From a bacterium (GTDB taxonomy: Bacteria; SZUA-79; Acidulodesulfobacterales; Acidulodesulfobacteraceae), in the NCBI GenBank assembly GCA_021825865.1, contig JAKAFU010000006.1:1-63769 (forward strand): 63,769 bases of DNA. Direction: 5' to 3'. The notes below the pieces were generated by a model that saw nothing but the letters and a program-made list of their open reading frames with translations, was not told the DNA's origin and made no database searches. How positions within the stretch are numbered: position 1 is the first letter of the stretch; the number at the start of each line of letters is the position of its first letter. Position numbers and translations under genes: made by a program. Positions 1 through 7,344 of this stretch are shown piece by piece.

Positions 1-24
1 TATTACGACTGTGCAGAATCTTAA

Positions 25-783
25 TTAAAACATTAAATTGTAATATATATCTTCGATTATTCCGACCATTGACCTGTTAATTATTTTTTGAAAAAAGGGT
101 TTTTTAATCTGCATATAGATAACCTTTTCAGGATTTACTTTTATTTCTTTGCATAAATCTTCTATTGCTTTATCTAAATCCGAAATCTCGTCGATAAGTT
201 TGTTAGATAACGACTTTTTAGAAGAAAATAATTCCCCGGTAGCAAGTTTTAAAACATCGTCTTTAGGAATTTTTCTTCCTTCAGAAACTATTTCTATAAA
301 TCTCAGATAAATATCTTCCTGAAGTTCGTCTATACTTGCTCTTTCTTCGTCTGTATAACGTCTGGTAAATGACCACATATCTTTATACTTGCCTTTTTTT
401 AAAATCTCGTAATCGACGCCGATTTTGCCTAATATTTCCTTCAATACCGGCTTCATGCTTATCACCCCTATTGAACCTATTATTCCTGACGGCGGAGCAT
501 AAAGCCTTTCTAATGACGAAGCAACTAAATATCCGCCTGATGCGGCAAGTTCAAGATAGCCGTACACCCTTTTGCCTTTTTTCTTCAGTCTTTCTATTGC
601 AAAGTATAAAAGTTCAGAATGTATAGCGCTGCCGCCGGGACTGTCTATAGTAAAAAGAACGCCTTTTATGGAATCGGTCTTTTCAATTTTTTTTATTAAA
701 GAAACATAAGGAGCGATACTTTGCGATGTTATGGCGCCTGAAAAATTAATCACCGCCGCTTTATTTCTTTTAAAAATAGACAT
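25..783 (-). CDS. S49-family serine peptidase (SppA-like, short soluble form)
   Basis: A 252-residue ClpP-fold peptidase of the SppA/S49 family, which cleaves signal-peptide remnants or membrane proteins with a Ser-Lys dyad. The nucleophile region reads AASGGY, with Ser82. The general-base region reads KKGKYKD, where Lys134 lines up with the catalytic lysine of Bacillus SppA. The DSPGG oxyanion loop lies near residue 48. No signal peptide or membrane segment is visible, so this is a short, apparently cytosolic form with a single peptidase domain. AGGA lies about 9 bases before the ATG. It lies downstream of flgJ on the same strand but behind a hairpin terminator, so a functional link to the flagellum is not shown. 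Confidence 0.85.
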   Translation of the reverse strand: MSIFKRNKAAVINFSGAITSQSIAPYVSLIKKIEKTDSIKGVLFTIDSPGGSAIHSELLYFAIERLKKKGKRVYGYLELAASGGYLVASSLERLYAPPSGIIGSIGVISMKPVLKEILGKIGVDYEILKKGKYKDMWSFTRRYTDEERASIDELQEDIYLRFIEIVSEGRKIPKDDVLKLATGELFSSKKSLSNKLIDEISDLDKAIEDLCKEIKVNPEKVIYMQIKKPFFQKIINRSMVGIIEDIYYNLMF

Positions 784-826
784 ATTAAATATCCTTATTA
801 AAATTATTTTGCTATATTTTTGTTAT

Positions 827-856
827 TGATAAAATAAATATGCCCATGCGGCATAT
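827..856 (-). terminator. Intrinsic terminator after flgJ
   Basis: On the minus strand a 7-bp stem (ATATGCC / GGCATAT, 838-856) with a 5-base loop is followed by a T-rich run (TTTATTTT). It lies between the flgJ stop and the S49 peptidase start, so it probably ends the flgJ transcript. Confidence 0.55.
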
Positions 857-910
857 TAATTATATTGCATAAATTTTAGATAAAATTTTTTCCTAATTCT
901 GCATTATTTT

Positions 911-1921
911 TTATGAATTATTGTATTCATTGTAATAGTTTAAAACTTTTTTTACATAATTCTGCGTTTCTGCGAACGGCGGTATGCCGCCGTACTTATC
1001 CACATTACCCTGCCCAGAATTGTAGGCGGCAAGAGCCAATTCTATATTACCGTTGTTACGGTCCAGCATTTTTTTTAAGTAAAGGCTCCCGCAAAACACG
1101 TTAGCCGCAGGATTTGATACGTCAGCCACACCCATTTCTTCAGCGGTTTGGGGCATTACCTGCATCAATCCGACGGCTCCTTTAGGCGAAACCGCGTAAG
1201 GATTAAAACCGGATTCAGTTTTTATAACCGCCTTAATTAAATTATAAGGCAGGTCGTACGTTTTAGAAGCTGCCTTCGCTAAACTGTCTATCGATGGGTA
1301 TTCGCCGGAAGTATAATCTGAAGCTGTATTGTCGGAAATATTGCCGCTATAGCCGCCGCTGTCTGCCTGATTATTTAAAGCGCTTAACTTTTTATAATTA
1401 TTTAAAATATTTGCATTACCCAGATATTTCTCTGAAGCGTTTACGGCTTCCATAAAATCGTTAGAGCCGGACAGTTCGTTTGTTTCTGATTTTAGTTTTG
1501 AAATATTTAAACTATTTTTTATCAGTGAAGGATTTTCTTTAAAATAATTAACGATCATTCTTGCAATTCCTATGCCTCTGCCGTAAGATTCATCATTTGC
1601 AATCGACTGGTACATCATGGAATTAAAAATCTTATAAGCGCTGCCGTGATTTACGAATGTACCGCCGCTATTTTCTTTAGACATAGAATCAAACAGTATA
1701 TTTAAAAAAATTGATTCAAATTTAGACGCAACAAGTTTTATCTCGCCCATCTCGGCAGACGTTATATCTTCGTCTTTTGTATTTATATTGCCAGATCTAT
1801 CCGCCGTTTTAACGGCGGCAATATTTTTAATACGACCGGCATTTACGCCGCCGCTGTTGTCGGCATTACTTGTTTTGTCTATTTGAGCTTTATCTGCTAA
1901 GTTATTTATTATTTCCGTCAT
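911..1921 (-). CDS. flgJ: FlgJ: rod-binding domain fused to GH23 lytic transglycosylase
   Basis: A 336-residue, two-domain flagellar rod protein. Residues about 57-130 match the FlgJ rod-binding/capping domain (VASKFESIFLN, then MMYQSIAND and GRGIGIARMI). Residues about 224-330 form a soluble lytic transglycosylase (GH23) domain with the catalytic glutamate in KTESGFNPYA (Glu236), then GLMQVMP and ALAAYNSG. The two are joined by a low-complexity linker rich in Ser, Asn and Gly. FlgJ scaffolds rod assembly and its enzyme domain opens the peptidoglycan. In gamma- and betaproteobacteria the enzyme part is a GH73 glucosaminidase, so the GH23 fusion is a different solution. The gene is separated from the flgFGAHI block and lies beside motAB. 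Confidence 0.9.
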   Translation of the reverse strand: MTEIINNLADKAQIDKTSNADNSGGVNAGRIKNIAAVKTADRSGNINTKDEDITSAEMGEIKLVASKFESIFLNILFDSMSKENSGGTFVNHGSAYKIFNSMMYQSIANDESYGRGIGIARMIVNYFKENPSLIKNSLNISKLKSETNELSGSNDFMEAVNASEKYLGNANILNNYKKLSALNNQADSGGYSGNISDNTASDYTSGEYPSIDSLAKAASKTYDLPYNLIKAVIKTESGFNPYAVSPKGAVGLMQVMPQTAEEMGVADVSNPAANVFCGSLYLKKMLDRNNGNIELALAAYNSGQGNVDKYGGIPPFAETQNYVKKVLNYYNEYNNS

Positions 1922-2302
1922 AATATTTATAGTATACTAAATATATTACAAAAATTACAGAATATTTTTATAATAATACCGCAAATATAAACCGGCGGTC
2001 CTGAGGCTGTTATTGAAGATAATTGATAAATTTTAAGCTGTTTGCCTCTATCCGAACCGCTTAGATTATTAATAACCGAATGAATATTAACAAAATTATG
2101 CAATTTTTTATTTATAATATATTGAGAAAATGAAATAAATTTGATAATATTAATATAATATTTTATATATTTTATTAAAAAAAATTAGGTTGTTAATATT
2201 GCATATTAAATTATCTATTGTAATATAAATTAAAAAAATAAATTAAAATAAATAAAATTAAATAGACACTCAATATAAGCATATATAAAAAAGTATAAAA
2301 AT
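1922..2302. other. Divergent intergenic region flgJ / motA
   Basis: 381 bases between divergent flgJ (-) and motA (+). It is very AT-rich except for a short GC patch at about 1990-2010. It must hold both promoters. I see no convincing sigma-54 element (a GG-N9-GC match at 1981-1993 has the wrong spacing) and no coding signal. Confidence 0.5.
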
Positions 2303-3082
2303 ATGGATTTAGCATCAATTATAGGTTTTATTATGGCAATAGGCGGTTTAATAGCCGCAAATACCATGCAGGGTTCAACTATTATGCAATTAATGGACCC
2401 CATAGGTCTTACTATAGTCATAATAGGAACATGCGGCGCTACTATTGCCGGTAATCCTCTGCCAAATTTAAAAAAAGCAGTTATGTCCGTTAAGGATGTA
2501 TTTATTTCTGAAAAAGTCAATTATGAAAGCACTATAGCAGATATTATAGATTTTGCAGGAAAGGCCAGAAAAAACGGCGTTCTTGCTCTGGAAGCAGAGG
2601 TTGAAACCTCTGACGACAAATTTATGAAAAAAGCGTTATCATTAGTAGTTGATGGCATAGACCCTCAAGTGCTTACGGAGATTATGGAAACAGAATTGGG
2701 CAATTTAGAAGATTTCGGAGAAGAAAGCGTAAAAATTTTTGAACAGGCAGGCGGATACTCTCCTACGCTGGGAATCATAGGCGCTGTTTTAGGTCTGATT
2801 CACGTCATGCAGCATTTAAATAATCCGAACAAACTGGGCGCCGGCATTGCCGTTGCTTTTACCGCTACCCTCTACGGTCTGGCGTTTGCAAACCTGGTAT
2901 TGTTTCCTATAGCAAGCAAATTAAAAATAAAGTTAAAAGAAAAAACGCTGAAAAATGAATTGGTGCTTAAAGGGGTTCAGTCAATCCAGAATGGTGAAAA
3001 TCCCAGACTTATAGAAGAAAAGCTAAAATCATTTTTGAGTGAAAGCCAAAAAGCAATATATGAAGCAAAAAATGCAAGATAA
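2303..3082 (+). CDS. motA: Flagellar stator protein MotA
   Basis: A 259-residue inner-membrane stator subunit of the MotA/TolQ/ExbB family. Four hydrophobic segments are visible: about residues 3-25 and 30-48 at the N-terminus, then two after residue 145, including GYSPTLGIIGAVLGLIHVM. Between them lies the charged cytoplasmic loop that contacts FliG. With MotB it forms the ion channel that drives rotation. Length and layout are normal for MotA. No Shine-Dalgarno is obvious before the ATG. It is followed after 109 bases by motB. Confidence 0.95.
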   Translation: MDLASIIGFIMAIGGLIAANTMQGSTIMQLMDPIGLTIVIIGTCGATIAGNPLPNLKKAVMSVKDVFISEKVNYESTIADIIDFAGKARKNGVLALEAEVETSDDKFMKKALSLVVDGIDPQVLTEIMETELGNLEDFGEESVKIFEQAGGYSPTLGIIGAVLGLIHVMQHLNNPNKLGAGIAVAFTATLYGLAFANLVLFPIASKLKIKLKEKTLKNELVLKGVQSIQNGENPRLIEEKLKSFLSESQKAIYEAKNAR

Positions 3083-3179
3083 ATTCCATTTTTGATAATA
3101 ACAAGCATCGATAATAAAAAAAATAATTAACAGCATCTCAATTAATAAATCAAAAAATCAAAAACATAGTATAATGTGA

Positions 3180-3194
3180 TATAATATAGTTATG
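3180..3194 (+). promoter_or_regulatory. TATAAT-N6-ATG at motB (possible leaderless start)
   Basis: TATAAT at 3180-3185 is followed by 6 bases and then the motB ATG at 3192. If it is a real -10 box, transcription starts at or next to the A of the start codon. No good -35 is visible, and TATAAT is common by chance in such AT-rich DNA. Confidence 0.3.
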
Positions 3195-3983
3195 AGTTTA
3201 AGACGAAGAAAACCTCCGGCGGAATCGAATAAAGAAAGGTGGATGATTAGCTACGGCGACTTTTTAACTACTCTGCTGTCATTTTTTATAGTTATGTTTG
3301 CAATTTCAAAGGTAAATAATGTCCGCTTGAAAGAACTTGCCGTTTCTATCCAGCAGGCTTTTGGAGCCAACAAATTTGTTACCGTATCCAAATCCAAACC
3401 AAACCTTGCGTCCACCCCTAAACTCATTGTTCCGAAAGTTGCGCCTTCCACTAAAGTTTCTGCCCAGAATAAAAAACTGCTCAAAGAAGAAAGACGTGAA
3501 GCGCGTGTTTTTAATATGATTTCTCTGGGTATTGAAAAATATATAAAAGGCAATAAAACATACAGAACATCTCTGAGAATTTACAGGTCCACCCGCGGAT
3601 TGACAATTTCCCTTAAAGGTTCAGATTTTTTTAATTCGGGAAGCGCTAAAATTTTACGGCAATTTCATCCTCTTTTAAAATATATCGCATCTTCGCTTTT
3701 AAAAGTTAAAAACAACCTGTCTATTGAGGGGTATACGGATTCTACGCCGATTCATACCTTTAGATACCCCAATAACTGGATGCTTTCCACAGCCAGAGCA
3801 GTTAATGTCCTTAGGTTTTTTATAAAAAAAGTTAAATTTCCGCCGATAAGACTTTCTGCTTCAGGCTACGGAAAATATAGACCGGTAGCTTCAAACAAAA
3901 CCGCTCAGGGAAGGGCTTTAAACAGAAGGGTTAATATCGTCGTTCTTTCCACATTTCTTAACAATGAACTTCCAAAATCATAA
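3192..3983 (+). CDS. motB: Flagellar stator protein MotB
   Basis: A 263-residue MotB with one N-terminal membrane helix. The ion-carrying aspartate is Asp23 in SYGDFLTTL (the common form is YADFMT, so Gly replaces Ala). The C-terminal OmpA-like peptidoglycan-binding domain covers about residues 150-258 (IEGYTDSTPI, NWMLSTARA, NRRVNIVV). It anchors the stator to the cell wall. A TATAAT box ends exactly 6 bases before the ATG and no Shine-Dalgarno is seen, so a leaderless transcript is possible. The gene ends 13 bases from the convergent PilZ gene. Confidence 0.95.
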   Translation: MSLRRRKPPAESNKERWMISYGDFLTTLLSFFIVMFAISKVNNVRLKELAVSIQQAFGANKFVTVSKSKPNLASTPKLIVPKVAPSTKVSAQNKKLLKEERREARVFNMISLGIEKYIKGNKTYRTSLRIYRSTRGLTISLKGSDFFNSGSAKILRQFHPLLKYIASSLLKVKNNLSIEGYTDSTPIHTFRYPNNWMLSTARAVNVLRFFIKKVKFPPIRLSASGYGKYRPVASNKTAQGRALNRRVNIVVLSTFLNNELPKS

Positions 3984-3996
3984 TACAAATAACCGT

Positions 3997-5001
3997 CTAA
4001 AATGAAGATTTTTTTATATGCTGCCTCTGTCTTTCGAGGGTATATTTAATAATCTCGTCCCTATCATATTCATTAATTGCCGAAAATTTACATGCGACGG
4101 AATAATTATTGCCGGCTTCTATTCTCACGACCTGAGCGATCAATTTGATAATAAACTGCGGTATAGCAGGAAATAGTATAGTCATTTTCAAATAATCGCC
4201 GTGTTTTAATGAATTTATATTTAAGTTAGAATTTACATTCGGTTTTAAGTCTTCAAAGCCATTTTGAGCGTCTTTATTCCAGCCGTTAACCGGATAATTA
4301 AACATGATACCCGAACCGCTTATAGATACTTTCTGCTCTTCTATATTGGAAAGCAGAGATTTTTCAGGATTTAATAGAGAAAGTATAATGTCTAATTTGC
4401 TGTTTATGGCGATTAATAATTTTTCCAATCTCGGATTTATGGGCACTCCCATATCGTCTATTACCGGCGTTGAAGATGACAGTCTGGGCATATTAGTTTT
4501 ATATATACCGTAAACCGAAGTGGTAAAAGAAGGTTTAGAAATATATTCTTCTTTTAATTTATGAAACTCCTCCGCACTTATCTTATCGTATGAAAATTGC
4601 AAAAACGCGTTAACTCTTAAGAACTCCCTTCCGTCTCTTTTAGACGGTGCATCAGATACCTTAATTTTTAAAACGATATTATCATTTCCTTTAATAATCT
4701 CGTCAATCTTAACTTTTGCAATATATGCGTCCTTAATGTCTTCGTAAATCAGAATATTGTCGTCGATCTTATTATGTATGTCGGATATAATATTGTCTAT
4801 ATTAATATCTTCGGCGCGGTCGGCAAAATTCACTTCATTGCCGGAATCAAATTTTAATATATCGTCTTCTTTAAATAGCGCATACAGGATAACAAAAATA
4901 TATTCTCCGTTTAAGTCTGAAATATAACCCTTATAATTATTGCTTCCGGACTTAATAATAACTTCCTGGTCTTTGTAAAAATATGTTTCATAGTCTATCA
5001 T
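3997..5001 (-). CDS. PilZ-domain protein (tetrameric tPilZ-like), c-di-GMP receptor candidate
   Basis: A 334-residue protein with an N-terminal beta-rich domain followed by an interrupted PilZ domain. The RxxxR motif is present as REFLR (near residue 125). The second motif is VSISGSG near residue 227, where the usual Asp/Asn of (D/N)xSxxG is Ser. Between them about 95 residues are inserted, including RLEKLLIAINSKLDIILSLL. This resembles the heptad helix that makes the atypical tPilZ family (Xanthomonas XCC6012 type) tetrameric. The likely role is sensing c-di-GMP for motility control, given motAB next door and GGDEF and YcgR-like genes nearby. With one motif altered, binding is uncertain. Confidence 0.7.
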   Translation of the reverse strand: MIDYETYFYKDQEVIIKSGSNNYKGYISDLNGEYIFVILYALFKEDDILKFDSGNEVNFADRAEDINIDNIISDIHNKIDDNILIYEDIKDAYIAKVKIDEIIKGNDNIVLKIKVSDAPSKRDGREFLRVNAFLQFSYDKISAEEFHKLKEEYISKPSFTTSVYGIYKTNMPRLSSSTPVIDDMGVPINPRLEKLLIAINSKLDIILSLLNPEKSLLSNIEEQKVSISGSGIMFNYPVNGWNKDAQNGFEDLKPNVNSNLNINSLKHGDYLKMTILFPAIPQFIIKLIAQVVRIEAGNNYSVACKFSAINEYDRDEIIKYTLERQRQHIKKSSF

Positions 5002-5059
5002 AAATAATCTAACCTTATTTAAAAATTATTCTGCATTTTAGAATTACACGCAATAAAAC

Positions 5060-5150
5060 TCATATGATACGGGTTAACTACTCTTGCCTAAAACGGCGCA
5101 AGCTCTCCTATCGGTTTTTTGCTCAAATGAACTTCGCCGTACCTCGTTTC
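5060..5150 (-). mobile_element. Decayed IS200/IS605-like right end (TnpB 3' end / omega-RNA-like remnant)
   Basis: On the minus strand, GAAACGAGGTACGGCGAAG (from 5150) leads into a hairpin, CTTGCGCC-GTTTTA-GGCAAG, and then GAGTAGTTAAC. This is the layout of IS200/IS605-family right ends. The first 24 bases match 21/24 with a similar segment at 58587-58610 that also leads into a TTTAGGCA hairpin. The patch is clearly GC-richer than its surroundings. No transposase ORF remains. It abuts the stop of the small ORF at 5152. Confidence 0.4.
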
Positions 5151-5151
5151 A

Positions 5152-5544
5152 TCAGACGTTATTCGTATTAGATTCGTATGCTTTCGTAGCACAACCTATC
5201 TTTCTTAATAATTTTATTTTTTCTGCTAAATTTTTCTGCTTTGCAGAAAATTTATCGATAATGTTTTTTTCAATATTAATATTATCTGAAATAATTTTTT
5301 TTAAAATTCTCATTTTATCCATTTCTGTTTTATTCAATTTTAATATATCGTTATAGTCTATTTTAATTTTGGCAATAATTTCTATAAATAATTTCTTTTT
5401 GTTTAATATATCAGCTAAATTTTTAATATTTTCTCTTTCTTCAAGTATAATAAGCAGTGCATATTTATTCAATACAAGAATCTTTCCCGCGATGTCTATT
5501 TTTAAATCAATTAATTTTTCACGACCGATTGCAGATAGTTTCAT
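5152..5544 (-). CDS. Small helical protein of unknown function (FlgN/FliT-like features)
   Basis: I do not recognise a definite family. The product (130 residues from the second ATG at 5544; a further ATG at 5562 would add 6) is nearly all helical, Lys/Ile-rich and charged, with KYALLIILEERENIKNL and a long C-terminal helix. This recalls the antiparallel helices of flagellar export chaperones such as FlgN. The last dozen residues (CATKAYESNTNNV) border a decayed IS-like right end, so the original C-terminus may have been lost or replaced. A TATAAT box lies exactly 6 bases upstream of the ATG at 5544, and there is no Shine-Dalgarno. Confidence 0.45.
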   Translation of the reverse strand: MKLSAIGREKLIDLKIDIAGKILVLNKYALLIILEERENIKNLADILNKKKLFIEIIAKIKIDYNDILKLNKTEMDKMRILKKIISDNINIEKNIIDKFSAKQKNLAEKIKLLRKIGCATKAYESNTNNV

Positions 5545-5556
5545 AATAATATTATA
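5542..5556 (-). promoter_or_regulatory. TATAAT-N6-ATG at the small helical ORF
   Basis: On the minus strand TATAAT (5556-5551) is followed by ATTATT and then the ATG at 5544, the same spacing as at motB and fliM. It is compatible with a leaderless transcript. No convincing -35 is seen. Confidence 0.3.
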
Positions 5557-5573
5557 CAACATAGATATGTTTT

Positions 5574-5670
5574 TTTGCGCTGCAAATATTTTTGCTTAAT
5601 AATAATATTGTAATGCTATAATTATAATTATAATATAAATATGTCCTTTGCGCTGCAAATATTTTTGCTT
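5574..5670. repeat. 24-bp exact direct repeat, offset 73
   Basis: The segments 5574-5597 and 5647-5670 are identical over 24 bases (TTTGCGCTGCAAATAT, then TTTTGCTT). Both are preceded by ATATGT. They lie in the 307-base spacer between the small helical ORF and the gene at 5852, which otherwise looks like plain AT-rich promoter DNA. Confidence 0.85.
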
Positions 5671-5851
5671 TATTAAAATATCAATATATAATATACTAAT
5701 TATATACTGTGACCACTATATACTAATTGCATATTTATTATTAAGTTATAGTAACTATGATATAATAAGTATTAAAAAAATTCAACAGCCGTTTAATCTA
5801 AGTTTAATATAATCGTAAAAATACATTCATCAAAAAATATTACCGATATAA

Positions 5852-6184
5852 ATGAAAAGAATAAAAATTGAAGAGGTTTCCGAAGGGGATGTTTTAGCTA
5901 AAAGCATTGTTTTAAATAACGGGGTTGTATTATTATCTAAGGGGTCAATATTAACCGGCTCAATAATTAATCAGATAAAAAAACAGCATATTTATTACGT
6001 ATATATTGAAAATAACAACAGCTTGACGGATGAAGGCGCCGATGTTTCTTATCTTAACGGCAGGACAATGGAAAATGATTTGTCGGATATTGAAAAAAGG
6101 TTTATCCTCGTCGGTAATATAAAATTAATGGAAGATATTAAAAATATTATAAAAAAAATCATAATTCAAGAATATCAGGGTTAG
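5852..6184 (+). CDS. Small protein resembling the N-terminal domain of HD-GYP/HDOD-associated proteins
   Basis: A 110-residue protein. Its first half (IEEVSEGDVLAKSIVLNNGVVLLSKGSILT) has the pattern of the small beta domain that often precedes HD-GYP phosphodiesterases: a GxVLA turn followed by a Gly-X-Leu-Leu-X-Lys-Gly strand. No HD domain follows in the same frame. The next gene, 14 bases on and on the same strand, encodes an HDOD protein, so the two probably form an operon and may act as a split version of one regulator. The second half is helical and unremarkable. Function is unknown. Confidence 0.6.
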   Translation: MKRIKIEEVSEGDVLAKSIVLNNGVVLLSKGSILTGSIINQIKKQHIYYVYIENNNSLTDEGADVSYLNGRTMENDLSDIEKRFILVGNIKLMEDIKNIIKKIIIQEYQG

Positions 6185-6198
6185 TTAGTTTACTAATT

Positions 6199-7119
6199 AT
6201 GAAAAAAGATAAATTTGATGAAATAATGAGCGCTATTAAAATGACGGATAATCTTCCTTCATTGCCGGAGGTCATTCACAAAATCAATAGCTTAATGGAA
6301 GACGACACCATCTCCGTTAATTATATCGGCAATTTAATGACAAAAGATATGAGTTTATCGGCAAAAATACTTAAAATAGTCAATTCCCCTTTTTACGGTT
6401 TTCCGCAAAGGATTTATAATTTAAATCTTGCTCTTGTTCTGCTCGGTTCTAATACATTAAAAAGCATTATAATTACATCTTCGGTTTTTGAATTAATGAA
6501 AGATACCATGAAAGGCTTATGGGAACACAGCCTGTTTTGCGGATTAACGGCAAAATATATTGCGAGACAGATAAACGGGAATAAGCAGTTCATAGACGAA
6601 GATTTGGTTTTTTCTGCCGGCTTACTGCATGATATAGGTAAGCTTATCATTGCAATAAAATTCCGTGATGATTTTAACTCTATAATTAAATTTGCTGAAG
6701 AAAAAAAACTGGTCTATTCAGAGGCAGAAAAAGAAATTTTAAATATATCTCACGCTGACGTAGGATATTATTTAACAAAATCATGGAATTATCCTGCTTC
6801 TATTTATACGCCTATAAGATTTCATCACGATTTCATGATGTTATATAAAAATGAAAATATAACTAAAAATTATAATGTAAAATCAATAGCCGACAATAAA
6901 AATAAAACATATTCCTCTAATAACTATATAATTGAAACTGCAATAGTTAATTTATCAGACATTCTAACCAAATCCCTTGGAATAGGTTTTTCAGGCAGCA
7001 TTTACGTTGATGAAATTAAAAATGAAATAATGGAAATATTGTCTATAGATTTAGATTTCTTAAAGAAGGTTATTGAAGAAATTTATTATTTTAGAGATGA
7101 ATTAAATGTTTTTAACTAA
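6199..7119 (+). CDS. HDOD-domain protein
   Basis: A 306-residue HDOD-family signalling protein. The N-terminal part has the typical NLPSLPEVIHKI opening, MSLSAKILKIVNSPFYGF and the LNLALVLLG stretch. The metal-type residues are partly kept: LWEHSLFCG, then AGLLHDIGKL (HD pair). HDOD proteins are usually non-enzymatic scaffolds in c-di-GMP, motility and stress signalling. A second HD-like signature (FHHDF) follows near residue 215. It lies 14 bases after the small N-terminal-domain gene, and a GGDEF gene follows after 225 bases on the same strand. Confidence 0.85.
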   Translation: MKKDKFDEIMSAIKMTDNLPSLPEVIHKINSLMEDDTISVNYIGNLMTKDMSLSAKILKIVNSPFYGFPQRIYNLNLALVLLGSNTLKSIIITSSVFELMKDTMKGLWEHSLFCGLTAKYIARQINGNKQFIDEDLVFSAGLLHDIGKLIIAIKFRDDFNSIIKFAEEKKLVYSEAEKEILNISHADVGYYLTKSWNYPASIYTPIRFHHDFMMLYKNENITKNYNVKSIADNKNKTYSSNNYIIETAIVNLSDILTKSLGIGFSGSIYVDEIKNEIMEILSIDLDFLKKVIEEIYYFRDELNVFN

Positions 7120-7344
7120 ATTTATTTATTATAACTGTCTAAAATTAATAACCGATTAAATTTGATTTGCCCAAAGCAGATTTTAAAAATATAAATACTG
7201 CTCAAAATTATTAACGGATTGAATTAGAGCTTCTAAAAATAGTTTATAGAAATATAAATAGAAATAAAAATTGCAACAGAAATATATAAATTGCTAAAAT
7301 AAAATTTATTCTACGATAACTAAACTTACTATTGCTAAAATAAA

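Noticed and set aside
1981-1993. Sigma-54-like element on the minus strand upstream of flgJ
   Set aside because: The GG and GC are 9 bases apart, not 10, and the -24 part reads CCGG rather than TGGC.
5084-5356. 90-residue plus-strand frame
   Set aside because: It runs across the IS-like remnant and antisense to the small helical ORF; there is no family signal.
5842-5849. ACCGATAT before the gene at 5852, resembling a FliA -10
   Set aside because: It lies 2 bases before the ATG and the only TAAA upstream is at a spacing of 22, not 15.
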